From Promethearchaeota archaeon (GTDB lineage: Archaea > Asgardarchaeota > Lokiarchaeia > Sigynarchaeales > SOKP01), in contig JAUWBH010000015.1 of NCBI GenBank assembly GCA_030605085.1, positions 1-51,597 on the forward strand: a stretch of 51,597 nucleotides of DNA, in the 5' to 3' direction. The notes beneath the pieces were generated by a model. It had not been told where the DNA came from. It ran no database searches and saw nothing but the letters and a program-made list of their open reading frames with translations. Shown one piece after another: positions 42,164 through 50,765 of this stretch (position 1 is the stretch's first letter; every line of letters starts with the position of its first letter). A program made the position numbers and the translations under genes.

Positions 42164-43147
42164 TTATCTAGCGAAATTAAAAGAACTTCCAGCAGTACTT
42201 GAAGGGATTAAGAGGATTTCGTCATTATCCTCGATATTGTATTCCATTAAAGATTTATCTTCGTCAAAAGTAATACCGCCTGAAGATAAATGAAAATTTG
42301 AAGGATTTAAGCCATATAGATTCCCCAATGTTTTCTTTAGTTCATTAATTTGAGTACCAGTATCAATTGACATTTTTTGTTTTTTCTCTCCAGGACCAAT
42401 TGTAGAAACAAAATAAAGATCAATTTTTTTTCCTATATTCACTAAATCTCCAATAGGGGTTTTAGCTTCTATATTAGGTATTTTAGATGTTATACCAGTA
42501 TCCCAATATTCAACATCATTTAAAGGAATTTCTTTTAGTTCCATTTCTCTTTCCTTTTCATCCAACTCATTTTCTTCTTTAATCCTTTTCGTATCTATAT
42601 CAGAAACTTCCAAAAATCTTTGATTGTCCTTGATTTCCGCTTCAGATTCAATATCGTTTATTGCTAACTCTTCTTGATCTTGTGATACTGTAGAAATTTT
42701 ATTATTATTTTCTAAAAATTTAGGTTTTTCTTCCTTGTAAAGATCTGGTATTGCTGGACTTACTTCACGGGCACCAAAAATTCTCGCTATTTTTTCAGAT
42801 GTTAGATAAGCATAAGGTAATACTCGATCTATTAATGTACGAGGATTTAAAATAGATACTAATATCGCATGTTCTGCTACTTGAGAAAAGATCAATCGAA
42901 ATTTCTCTGTATCAAAAGTAACAGTCCCAAAATCCATTGAACTAAATTCATCTGTAAGTCTTTTTAATACAGGGGTAATTATAGATGAGGCACCTCCAAT
43001 TATTTCTTCATTAATATTTTCTCCTCTGGTTTCTGAAGCAATTACAAGCCCATCTTTATCAACTACAACCGCTGCTATAAGACCTTCTCCAACTTTATTC
43101 GTGTATTCCTTTAATAATATACTAAGTTTTTCATTATCAATTGACAT
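42164..43147 (-). CDS. Roadblock/LC7 domain fused to a ubiquitin-like domain
   Basis: 327 aa. Residues 1-125 form a Roadblock/LC7 domain (LIAAVVVDKDGLVIASETRG, FGTVTFDTEKFRLIFSQVAE, HAILVSILNPRTLIDRVLP). Such domains bind small GTPases in Asgard archaea. A long acidic, low-complexity linker (about 130-225) follows. Residues about 240-318 are a beta-grasp ubiquitin-like domain (KIDLYFVSTIGPGEKKQK, INELKKTLGNLYGLNPSNF, IEDNDEILLIPSSTAG). No C-terminal di-glycine is present, so the ubiquitin part is probably a fixed interaction module. Single-gene unit, convergent with mptA. Confidence 0.85.
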   Translation of the reverse strand: MSIDNEKLSILLKEYTNKVGEGLIAAVVVDKDGLVIASETRGENINEEIIGGASSIITPVLKRLTDEFSSMDFGTVTFDTEKFRLIFSQVAEHAILVSILNPRTLIDRVLPYAYLTSEKIARIFGAREVSPAIPDLYKEEKPKFLENNNKISTVSQDQEELAINDIESEAEIKDNQRFLEVSDIDTKRIKEENELDEKEREMELKEIPLNDVEYWDTGITSKIPNIEAKTPIGDLVNIGKKIDLYFVSTIGPGEKKQKMSIDTGTQINELKKTLGNLYGLNPSNFHLSSGGITFDEDKSLMEYNIEDNDEILLIPSSTAGSSFNFAR

Positions 43148-43313
43148 AAATTATCTTGTTTGAACAATATTAATTTCAATTAGTTATTGAAAACATGAAA
43201 ATTATTTATTAAAACATTATCTAATTATAACATTATCTTACAAAATTTCAAAAATTAAGTAAAAAACCTAAAAAAAAGCTATAATAAATACATTATTTTG
43301 ATGGTTCTTTTTA

Positions 43314-44354
43314 ATGGATACTATTAAAGGAATTGAGGGAGATTACATTGAGACTAAAGAAAATAATTTAATTTTTGATGTAAAAGGTCTTCTTCACCCA
43401 ATAGATCGAAAAATCTGTTTTTTACGATTTTATCCAAATAAAGATGGGGATAGGATTAGAAATAATGTAATTTACAAAAAAGTTTATAATTTAAATGAAA
43501 GATATTCCATTTTAAGAGAAAAGTTCCCAAAATACCTTTTCTTCTCTGAAGAACTTGATTTAGAGCTACAAGGAGTACGAAATAAAGATATTAAAAAAAT
43601 TTATACTCCAAGAGAATACTTTAAAAAAATATGCGAAAAAAAGCATTTGTCATATCTTGAAAAATGCTCTAAAGAATTATGTGAATTATTTATAACCGGG
43701 GGGGGTGTTCTCGAGAATTCTATAGGAATAACGGGCTCCCAGATGGTTGGATTAGACATAGAAAGTAGTGATATCGATATAATTATATATGGCACGCAAT
43801 TAAGCTTAGAATTCCAAAATAATTTAAAAATGATCTTAAATAGTTCAAAAAACTGCAGAAAATATAATTTAGAGGAATATGGAAAGCATTACAAATGGCG
43901 GGCTAATAGTTCAAATGTCTCTTTTGAGGACTTTATGAGAAGTGAACTAAGAAAGCTACACCAAGGAAAATTTAAGGGAATTGACTTTTTCATAAGATAT
44001 ATTAAAAGTCCTGAGGATTGGTGTGGAAATTTTTACGATTATAAGTATAAAAATTACGGTCGAATTAAAATCATATCAGAAATTATTGATTCAAAAGATT
44101 CAATATTTACTCCTTATTCTTATAAGATTAATACTATTAAAATAGTTGAAAACAATTCAATTTTGAAAGAAATCAATGTTAAAGATATTATTGAGATAGC
44201 CTCTTTTCGGGCACGATTCTGCGAGCAAGCAATAAAAGGTGAAACCGTTCTCGTTGAAGGAAAATTAGAAAGTGTTGAAGTTAAAGGAAAAGAAAAGCAT
44301 TTTCGCTTAATATTGGGCGATCAAAACAAAGATAAAATGATAATTTTAGTATAA
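43314..44354 (+). CDS. Archaeal nucleotidyltransferase-fold protein
   Basis: 346 aa. The central motif GITGSQMVGLDIESSDIDII (139-158) has the G-S ... D-x-D signature of DNA-polymerase-beta-type nucleotidyltransferases (Asp153, Asp155). The N-terminal domain (DYIETKENNLIFDVKGLLHP, ICFLRFYPNKDGDRI) and the C-terminal strand region (ARFCEQAIKGETVLVEGKLE) are typical of a widespread archaeal family of unknown substrate. It stands alone; the role may be tRNA- or RNA-related but this is not shown. Confidence 0.78.
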   Translation: MDTIKGIEGDYIETKENNLIFDVKGLLHPIDRKICFLRFYPNKDGDRIRNNVIYKKVYNLNERYSILREKFPKYLFFSEELDLELQGVRNKDIKKIYTPREYFKKICEKKHLSYLEKCSKELCELFITGGGVLENSIGITGSQMVGLDIESSDIDIIIYGTQLSLEFQNNLKMILNSSKNCRKYNLEEYGKHYKWRANSSNVSFEDFMRSELRKLHQGKFKGIDFFIRYIKSPEDWCGNFYDYKYKNYGRIKIISEIIDSKDSIFTPYSYKINTIKIVENNSILKEINVKDIIEIASFRARFCEQAIKGETVLVEGKLESVEVKGKEKHFRLILGDQNKDKMIILV

Positions 44355-44387
44355 AAATTAGAAAAAAGAAAAAGAATTATAAAAAAA

Positions 44388-45266
44388 TTAAGTAGTCTTT
44401 TGAAAAATCATCGTCTTTTTGTTAATGAGTTGCTTTTCTTGTTCTGTTAAACCTAGATCGTATTTTTCTTTGGTGATTTTTATCCAGAAATAATGCGAGA
44501 ACGCACATTGTTTTATGTGTAATCTAGGAAACTTTTTTTTAACTTCTCTGTATTTTGCGTCGGGGTGGTGATTTAAGTAAGAAAAGATTTTGTGAGTTAT
44601 AGTCATATTGGTTATAATATCTTCGTTCATTCTATCTTCGCATTCTTGGTATATTTTAACGAATCTATCGTAGTTTATTTTATTAATTCGTTCTTTATTC
44701 TCTTGGTATCTTGGCTTTTCGGTTTGATTGTAACGGATTTTGCTTTTTTCAAGAAGCGTTTCTCTATTTTTTAAGTAGTTAAATCGGTCTTTGCAAGGAA
44801 TACTGCAGAATTTATTGTCTTCTCTCTTGGCTACAAATTCTTTCTTACAATTTTCGCATATTTGAAGGTATATTTTTTTAGCGCGGGGATGGTAATTTGC
44901 TTTTCTCTTACATTTTTTACAACAATATTTTCTATGTTCATTTGTGGTAGAAAATGGTTTTCGACAGTTTTTGAACTCGCAAAACTTAGTATGCTCTTCT
45001 TTGAGGACAATTACTTTGTTTGCTCTATCTCTACACTTTTTACTGCAATATATCTTAGTTTTCATACGGGTAGTAAGTTTATTCTCGCATTTTATATAAG
45101 CACAAATTCTATTGTATTCTTTTTTTACGGAAGTAGAAGTACAGTAATTTGCTCTCCTTCGACATTTTACGCAACAATATATCTTGAATTTGTTAGCTGT
45201 GGAAAACTCATTTTCACATTTCTTGTAGGCACATATATTTTTGAATTCTACTTTATCAGATTTCAT
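44388..45266 (-). CDS. Four zinc-ribbon protein with C-terminal helical domain
   Basis: 292 aa. Four consecutive cysteine units: CAYKKCENEF ... CCVKC, CAYIKCENKL ... CSKKC, CEFKNCRKPF ... CCKKC and CENCKKEF ... CSIPC. The C-terminal 130 residues include a winged-helix-like stretch (KIFSYLNHHPDAKYREVKKK). This composition fits a DNA-binding protein of a plasmid or virus. Same strand as the ParB-like gene 42 bases upstream, so both may be one operon. Confidence 0.65.
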   Translation of the reverse strand: MKSDKVEFKNICAYKKCENEFSTANKFKIYCCVKCRRRANYCTSTSVKKEYNRICAYIKCENKLTTRMKTKIYCSKKCRDRANKVIVLKEEHTKFCEFKNCRKPFSTTNEHRKYCCKKCKRKANYHPRAKKIYLQICENCKKEFVAKREDNKFCSIPCKDRFNYLKNRETLLEKSKIRYNQTEKPRYQENKERINKINYDRFVKIYQECEDRMNEDIITNMTITHKIFSYLNHHPDAKYREVKKKFPRLHIKQCAFSHYFWIKITKEKYDLGLTEQEKQLINKKTMIFQKTT

Positions 45267-45308
45267 AGCTGTAAATTTTTATTGTAATTAGAATAAATTA
45301 AAAAAAAA

Positions 45309-46343
45309 TTAATTTGAATAAGATGTTATGTGTTCTTTTGGTAGGCTGGTTAGATTTTTGACCGAATCTCCGTTTATTATGTTCATAATCTTAGTTCTTA
45401 TGTTGTCGTCTTTTAGTTCAATTTCTACGATCTTTTTAACTTGGAGAATTATTTGTTTTAATTTCTTGTATTTAATTTTTAAGTCTTCTAGTTCCGCGTC
45501 GTTTTTCTTTAGTTCTTTTTTTAAACTGTCGTTGATGTCTTTCTGCGTAACTTCTCTAATCTCCTTTAATTTTCTTACGTTGGGCGTTCCTCTTAATTCG
45601 TTGTAGGCTCTTGTTATACTTTTTCCATTTTCGATTTGTTCCCATTCTTCTTTGGCTTTTGGATTTTCTTCAGCTTGTTTTAAAATTTCTATTCCCATTT
45701 CAATTGCTTTATATTTTGTATCAACTTTCTTTGCAATTTCGGTAATTAGAGCCTTGTCTTGGACTGCTTCAATCTTTTTCAATATTTTTGGATTTTCTGT
45801 GGTTTCTTTTTTTTCTTCCGATCTTAATTTTTTTATTTCTACGTACAAGGAATAGCAAATTAAGATTTTTTTGTAGTATTTTAAATCTCTACGCATGAGA
45901 TTTTTAGACATAACAAAAAAGATCTTCTCCAATTCAGTTAAATTCTTAGTTATATATTGAGGCTCTACATTGACAATCTGACAAGCAATATATCGGAGTC
46001 GTCCATCAAGGATTTTTGTCTTTCCGTCTTTATTGTCTTCCGTCTTAACGATCTTTTCTTTTTGTTCTCTTAGTCTTATGTCAATGGCTAATGCTTTTAA
46101 ATTTTCGATATTTATTAGAGGAAATTTTAAGCAAAGGGGATGAAAAAGCTCGGTGTTGTTTTTTGATGTTTCGATTAATTTCTTGATCTCGTTGTCGGGA
46201 AGAATTTCTACTTGCATTATTTCCAAGATTTCTAAGATTTGGTTTTTAGTTAGCTTTCTTGTATCGATCTTTTTTAGTGACTCTTTAATTTCGTTTTCCG
46301 ACATTGCGTTAATGTCAATTTCTAACAATTCTAAATTATTCAT
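45309..46343 (-). CDS. ParB-like nuclease-fold protein with coiled coil
   Basis: 344 aa. The ParB/Srx signature is visible (LAIDIRLREQKEKI, KILDGRLRYIACQIVNVEPQ, Asp113-Gly-Arg-Leu-Arg), then a helix-turn-helix-like region (ITEIAKKVDTKYKAIEMG) and a long charged coiled coil (KKELKKNDAELEDLKIKYKK). Such proteins partition or regulate plasmids and viruses, or act as DNA-binding adaptors. It overlaps nothing and lies four bases from a 63-aa gene, supporting an operon with it and the zinc-ribbon gene. Confidence 0.72.
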   Translation of the reverse strand: MNNLELLEIDINAMSENEIKESLKKIDTRKLTKNQILEILEIMQVEILPDNEIKKLIETSKNNTELFHPLCLKFPLINIENLKALAIDIRLREQKEKIVKTEDNKDGKTKILDGRLRYIACQIVNVEPQYITKNLTELEKIFFVMSKNLMRRDLKYYKKILICYSLYVEIKKLRSEEKKETTENPKILKKIEAVQDKALITEIAKKVDTKYKAIEMGIEILKQAEENPKAKEEWEQIENGKSITRAYNELRGTPNVRKLKEIREVTQKDINDSLKKELKKNDAELEDLKIKYKKLKQIILQVKKIVEIELKDDNIRTKIMNIINGDSVKNLTSLPKEHITSYSN

Positions 46344-46347
46344 TTGA

Positions 46348-46539
46348 TTATGCCTCCTGCATTGGATCTCTATAAGGATTGTGATTTTCTAAGAGTTTGC
46401 TTCTATTTCTTAGCTTTTCTTTGATATTTTTGGTGTTTATTTTCTTTTTTATTTCGGGGATCTCATCTGAATGAATAGCGTACAAGTAAATCGAAAGAAA
46501 ATCAACCTTATTATTCTTATTTTCTTCAAGATTAGACAT
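46348..46539 (-). CDS. Small helical protein upstream of parB-like gene
   Basis: 63 aa, charged and helical (NNKVDFLSIYLYAIHSDEIP, IKKKINTKNIKEKLRNRSKL). No family recognised. Ends 4 bases before the ParB-like start, so it is probably the first gene of that transcript. Possibly a regulator or adaptor, but nothing in the sequence proves it. Confidence 0.55.
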   Translation of the reverse strand: MSNLEENKNNKVDFLSIYLYAIHSDEIPEIKKKINTKNIKEKLRNRSKLLENHNPYRDPMQEA

Positions 46540-46749
46540 GGTTTTTAAACCTTTTAGTTTAGTATTTGATTTTTTTGGGTTATAAAAAAAAGTTATTAAG
46601 GTGTTATAATACTTTGGGGTGTGTTGGTTTATTGATTTCGTTGAAAGAATAGTAGATATTATGTTTAATCATGTCGTGTGAGGAAGAGTTATCATCACTT
46701 AGATTGAAAAAAAAAAAGAGTAAAAATATTAATTAAAATCTTGAGATAT

Positions 46750-46971
46750 TTATAAAAATCCTTTTGTTTGGTCAATTAGGTTTGCTATAATTTTTTGCAT
46801 AACACTATGGGGGTATAAACTTTCAAGGATTAATAATTCTTTATAGTATGATTCTTTGCGTTCTTCGTTGAATGTATGTACATTTTCTGTGGTTTTTATC
46901 CAACTTTTTATTTCGCCAAAGCATTTGTCGTGAAAATTAGGTAAAATTAAACGATACGAGAAGATGTCCAA
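46750..46971 (-). CDS. Small hypothetical protein with repeat-derived N-terminus
   Basis: 73 aa from a TTG start. The first ten codons (DIFSYRLIL) are the antisense of the 52-bp repeat, so the original N-terminus may have been replaced. The rest (FHDKCFGEIKSWIKTTENVH, then YYKELLILESLYPHSVMQKI) is helical. No family recognised. Confidence 0.4.
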   Translation of the reverse strand: MDIFSYRLILPNFHDKCFGEIKSWIKTTENVHTFNEERKESYYKELLILESLYPHSVMQKIIANLIDQTKGFL

Positions 46972-46993
46972 AATAATCCGTTTAGAAAATAAA
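46942..46993 (+). repeat. 52-bp direct repeat, copy 1
   Basis: Matches 49924-49975 with one mismatch (c/t at 46968). In plus orientation it encodes KIKRYEKM and IIRLENK, i.e. the N-terminus of the gene at 49907. The copies bracket about 3 kb. Confidence 0.9.
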
Positions 46994-47157
46994 TGTTTAA
47001 TTAATTACAAAAAAGTTCCGCAGTAACATGAAATTTTGTTTAATGGCTTATAAAAATAAATTTTTTTATGAGTATATATAGTTTTCAAAAAAAGCAATAA
47101 TGGATTTATATAATAGTTATATCGCTTTGTTCATTTTTTATTGTTTTCAATGTGAAC

Positions 47158-47190
47158 TTACTTATACCATCTTTTTGTTTTTGCATATGG
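47158..47190 (-). pseudogene. C-terminal scrap of a 49500-49748 paralogue
   Basis: The minus-strand codons YAKTKRWYK then TAA (47158-47160) resemble the end of the protein at 49500-49748 (YVESTKRRYK, stop). The surrounding DNA also matches (ttcaaYgtgaa, acttata, tctttttgtt). It lies in the 277-bp spacer after the 52-bp repeat. Too short to be a gene. Confidence 0.4.
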
Positions 47191-47270
47191 AAAAGAAATT
47201 GAAGGAATAATAAGTTAAATAATATTGAAAGGACTAGATTTTAAGGATTTATATTTATTCACGCTTCTTT

Positions 47271-48104
47271 TTACGTTGGAGATTGATTGGTATTTCCAAG
47301 TAAAGAGTTTTTAATTTCTTCGATCATTTTCCATGTCTTCGCGTAATAATAATCGTCTGGTGTTTCCAACCCTAATTTTTTACAACTACTAAGGGTTTGA
47401 TTTAGGTAAGGAAGAGCTTCCGAATATTGATTTGATTTGTAACAGATTCTCCCTAATTCAAATTGAGCGATTATCTTTTTTGACAGTAGTTCTTGACCTT
47501 CGTATATTTGGAGTGCCTCTTTTAATTTGCTCGTTGCTTTAGAGAATTTCTTTTGCTTGTATAGTATTTTTCCTATTTCCGTTAAATCGTCAGCAATCCC
47601 TTCCATAATTCCAAATTGAGAGTGTAAATGAAGCAATTTTTCGTACGTTAACAACGCTCGTTCGTAATTCTTTTGTCTATTATAAAGTTCGCTAACCTTA
47701 TACAAGAGGGTTAGTTTGCCCTCTTCCATTTTGCCTTTCGTAGATTCGATTTCGTCGTATATTTCAAGAGCTTCTAAGTAAATATTGACAGCAACGGAAT
47801 ACTTGCCTAAAAGAGTGTAAACGCGACCTATATCTTCCAGCACGCGCTTTTCTTTTTCCAAAAATCCAAATCTTTTACATATCGAGCGTAAGTTGTTGTA
47901 AGTGTCTAACGCTTCGGTTAAATTGCTTTGTTCGTAATGAATATCGCCAATTTTATTTAGAGCGAACATATTTTCGGGATAAATTCCTAAAACTTCTTTA
48001 AATATTTTAAGAGCGTTTTCGTATTGCTCTTGGTCGTAACAATCTCTCCCTTTCTTAATTAATTTACGAACCCTTTCTTCCATTTTACGCCCCTTTTCGT
48101 TCAT
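47271..48104 (-). CDS. TPR-repeat protein
   Basis: 277 aa made almost entirely of tetratricopeptide repeats: GRDCYDQEQYENALKIFKEV, GDIHYEQSNLTEALDTYNNL, GRVYTLLGKYSVAVNIYLEA, SELYNRQKNYERALLTYEKL, GKILYKQKKFSKATSKLKEA and GRICYKSNQYSEALPYLNQT (six units, each with the W/L-G-Y-A-F-A-P-like pattern). A scaffold for protein-protein contacts, cytoplasmic, no signal peptide. Codon use is richer in GCG and ACG than in the core genes. Confidence 0.8.
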   Translation of the reverse strand: MNEKGRKMEERVRKLIKKGRDCYDQEQYENALKIFKEVLGIYPENMFALNKIGDIHYEQSNLTEALDTYNNLRSICKRFGFLEKEKRVLEDIGRVYTLLGKYSVAVNIYLEALEIYDEIESTKGKMEEGKLTLLYKVSELYNRQKNYERALLTYEKLLHLHSQFGIMEGIADDLTEIGKILYKQKKFSKATSKLKEALQIYEGQELLSKKIIAQFELGRICYKSNQYSEALPYLNQTLSSCKKLGLETPDDYYYAKTWKMIEEIKNSLLGNTNQSPT

Positions 48105-48224
48105 TTTTTTCCTACCAACGAGTTTTTTACTTTTACAATTATAATTTTTTGAATTTAGTCACACATCACCACTTTTTAATATCTTTAAGCTCGTTATTAT
48201 TTTCGCTAAGTTTGAAATGTTTGT

Positions 48225-48593
48225 TTATTGAAGAATTCGTTTTAACGCGTTAAATTCTTTCTTAGACAGTTTGGATATTTTTAGTAACTCGTTCTCTTTA
48301 ATCGAAATTTGTTGGGATTGCAACGCAAAGTAAATGGCTAACGGTACTAATGTTTCGGGACTTCTATATCTTGTTGCGGGATTAGTTGTAGTCCAAAAAC
48401 GATTGAACTTTTCTACAACCAAACTTTTCAACGATAGTGGCAAATTTAGACCATTTAAAATTCTGGAAATTTCAACGTTTGCTCTTTTTAGGACTAACCT
48501 TTTTTTCGTTTGAACGCATTTTTTCGAGCTTTCGCCATTTAACCTTTGATTAGCTCTACTAAGACGTTTTTCGGTTGCCATACTACTGCCCAA
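48225..48593 (-). CDS. Short TFIIB-like cyclin-fold protein
   Basis: 122 aa. The C-terminal 70 residues (PLSLKSLVVEKFNRFWTTTN, SPETLVPLAIYFALQSQQIS, LLKISKLSKKEFNALKRIL) match one cyclin repeat of archaeal TFB, including the S-x-E-x-L-V-P-A-I-Y helix and the K-x-L-S-K-x-E-F-x-x-x-x-R-I end. The zinc ribbon, B-finger and second cyclin repeat are absent; the N-terminal 50 residues are basic. It could be a small regulator that competes for the basal machinery, as in some mobile elements. Confidence 0.65.
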   Translation of the reverse strand: MGSSMATEKRLSRANQRLNGESSKKCVQTKKRLVLKRANVEISRILNGLNLPLSLKSLVVEKFNRFWTTTNPATRYRSPETLVPLAIYFALQSQQISIKENELLKISKLSKKEFNALKRILQ

Positions 48594-49499
48594 TTTTTTT
48601 AAATCGCTTATCTTTTTTAATCACTTTGGTATTATTATGTGACCGAGTTACCTTTTTAAATGCAATCGTTTTACGCGAAATATTGTAAAACAATCGAGCG
48701 AAATTCAAACGAAGCGAAATTTTATTCCAACTTTCCGAAATATTCTAAAATTAGTAAGTTCTAAAGGAGTTGGCTTCAATTAGCTGAATAAACTTTTTGA
48801 TTTTTATTAATAAAAATGTAACTTTGCCTTTTCAATTGTCGAGTGTTAAAAAAAACCTTCCTTAAAAAGCGTTAAAGAATTGGTAACGCGAAAACCTAAA
48901 GCGAATCAACTAAAAGTATTTAAATTCTTTTTCTAATAGGATGTCATTCCCACCAAATTTACAGTTTTGTCAAACCGAGCGTAAAATTACAATTTTAAAA
49001 AATACGTTCCGACAATTACTCCTCTTTAGATCTTCCCATTTTTGTTGGTTGTATATAAATAAAAAAATTAAAAATTTTTCTTTAAATAGTTGTGATCGAA
49101 TTTTGTTTTGAGAAGGGATCTATTAATTCGATCCTCATCTGAATTTCGCCCCTGTTAGACTTTTTGAAGTTTAACTTTCTTTCAGATTCGGAGATATTTG
49201 AATTAAATCTTGATCTCCTTCTCTTACTTTTTTCGGAAAAGTGTAATTTTCATGATAACAAATTTAACCTTCTTTATATAAAATTAAATAATATTACTTT
49301 TTTGAGTGCAATCTCGACGCACCAACGAATATTATGGATTTAGAAAAAGATTTAACTTTAAGGATAAAGAGACTTAAAGTAAAATGAACTCGTCCTAAAA
49401 ACCCAATAAAAACTTCAACTCTCCTTACATTCCTCGTCAAATATTTTCGTTCATTTTTGATTAGTTCTATCTTGCGTTCAACGTGAGTTCAACGTGAAT
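48594..49499. other. 906-bp gene-poor region
   Basis: No supported gene. A 56-codon plus frame (ATG 48941) and a 17-codon frame (ATG 49334) lack family or start support. There is a 9-bp inverted repeat (gatcgaatt 49094-49102, 49125-49133). gcgaaatt occurs twice around 48700-48720. The region could hold regulatory sites or an origin, but nothing proves it. Confidence 0.4.
49476..49497 (+). repeat. Two tandem 11-bp repeats before a palindrome
   Basis: gttcaacgtga occurs twice in tandem (49476-49486, 49487-49497) and runs into gtgaattcac (49494-49503), a 10-bp palindrome overlapping the stop of the 49500-49748 gene. A possible binding site or replication iteron-like element; only two copies. 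Confidence 0.5.
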
Positions 49500-49748
49500 T
49501 CACTTATAACGTCTTTTTGTTGATTCCACATAGACCTCACCTTCTCTAATTTTACAATTACACCATCTGAGTAACCGAGTTCCGTATTCGTCTAGGAAGT
49601 TCTCTCGAACAACGAAATTGATAATATCTGAATACATAATTCTTCTCGTTCCTTTAATTACATCGCTCAATTTGTCCACAATTTCTTTTAGTAATTTGAT
49701 GTTTGTAAGAGTTTTAATTTTTTCAATTATGCCAATATTCTGACTCAT
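49500..49748 (-). CDS. Small helical DNA-binding-like protein
   Basis: 82 aa, helical and basic (IGIIEKIKTLTNIKLLKEIV, IMYSDIINFVVRENFLDEYG, LLRWCNCKIREGEVYVESTK). The middle resembles a small winged-helix/helix-turn-helix pattern. No family recognised. A scrap of a second copy of its 3' end lies at 47158-47190. Confidence 0.5.
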   Translation of the reverse strand: MSQNIGIIEKIKTLTNIKLLKEIVDKLSDVIKGTRRIMYSDIINFVVRENFLDEYGTRLLRWCNCKIREGEVYVESTKRRYK

Positions 49749-49906
49749 TTTTATTACTTAACTTTCGATTAAAATTATTTTTACGTTTTTGAAACCATTA
49801 TGAATTTCTATATTGACAATTTTAAAGCACTATCTTTTCTTAAAGCGATTTTAGTAAATCCTTAGAAAACGAATTTTCGTAAGAAAAATTACAACTTTTT
49901 ATACTC

Positions 49907-50122
49907 TTGATTAAAAACATAGATAAAATTAAACGATACGAGAAGATGTTCAAAATAATCCGTTTAGAAAATAAAGAATTAGTTGAAAGCTCTAAAGAAA
50001 TAAAAGAGGATACAAGTTCAGAGAATTCGATAGGAAATATCGTAAGTTCGTATTTTGTTAAAAAATTTTCTACGACAGATAAAGAAAAAGACTTTCAAGA
50101 GTTTATTCTTAATTCAAAATAG
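49907..50122 (+). CDS. Small hypothetical protein containing the 52-bp repeat
   Basis: 71 aa from TTG. The N-terminal helix (IKNIDKIKRYEKMFKIIRLE) is encoded by the repeat unit, followed by a Glu/Ser-rich region (ESSKEIKEDTSSENSIGNIV) and a C-terminal charged helix. No family recognised. It is the intact version of the sequence whose start is duplicated at 46942. Confidence 0.45.
   Translation: MIKNIDKIKRYEKMFKIIRLENKELVESSKEIKEDTSSENSIGNIVSSYFVKKFSTTDKEKDFQEFILNSK
49924..49975 (+). repeat. 52-bp direct repeat, copy 2
   Basis: Partner of 46942-46993 (51 of 52 positions), inside the 49907-50122 gene. Confidence 0.9.
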
Positions 50123-50214
50123 ACAAGCGTTTGTTGATTTAATCAATCTTTTCTTTATTTGGTTCGCTAAATTTAAACATCAAGAAGTATTAAATAAAAA
50201 TCTATATGAGTTAG

Positions 50215-50706
50215 ATGATTTGGTTTAGTGCGGATTTTCACTTATCTCAGGCGAACATAATTAAATATTGCAACCGACCTTTTGATATTGTGGAAGAAAT
50301 GAACGCAACAATTATTAATAATCTCATTTATACTTTAGAAAAAGGCGACACATTCTATTTTTTAGGTGATTTAACTTTTAATAATAAATTAATTCGTCCG
50401 TTCTTTAAACTTTTAAAAGAAATCGAAGTTCATTTTATTTTAGGAAATCACGATGGAAAATTAGTTCAGAAATACGCTAAAAAGTATTGTAAAGATGTCT
50501 CGTATTTTAAAAAAATAAAAATTGGTGAGGTATCTATTCTTTTATTTCATTATGCATTAAGAACTTGGGATAATGATTCTTGGCAATTATACGGTCACTC
50601 TCATGGAAAACTTGAATCATTTGAAAAACAGTACGATGTAGGAGTAGATAATAATTATTTTTTTCCTATCTCGTTTGATGAACTTCTTAAAATAATGACA
50701 GAATAA
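50215..50706 (+). CDS. Calcineurin-like metallophosphoesterase
   Basis: 163 aa. All motifs of the family are present: ISADFHLSQANIIKYCNRPF-like N-terminus (Asp7, His9), FLGDLTFNN, ILGNHDG, HYALRTWD, and YGHSHGKLE. This compact form, with a NIIKYCNRPF segment, is widely found in phages, plasmids and accessory DNA. It hydrolyses phosphomono- or diesters using two metal ions; the physiological substrate is unknown. Adjacent small genes suggest it belongs to the same element. Confidence 0.85.
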   Translation: MIWFSADFHLSQANIIKYCNRPFDIVEEMNATIINNLIYTLEKGDTFYFLGDLTFNNKLIRPFFKLLKEIEVHFILGNHDGKLVQKYAKKYCKDVSYFKKIKIGEVSILLFHYALRTWDNDSWQLYGHSHGKLESFEKQYDVGVDNNYFFPISFDELLKIMTE

Positions 50707-50765
50707 AAAACTTAAAAAAAATCAAGTTTTACCCTTTAACACTTAGATCCAATCTTATTTACGAT

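Noticed and set aside
44862..45287. 141-codon plus frame opposite the zinc-ribbon gene
   Set aside because: Its cysteine-poor, Phe-rich sequence is the antisense of repeated zinc motifs.
48941..49111. 56-codon frame as a small gene
   Set aside because: No recognisable domain, no start signal, odd composition; left as non-coding.
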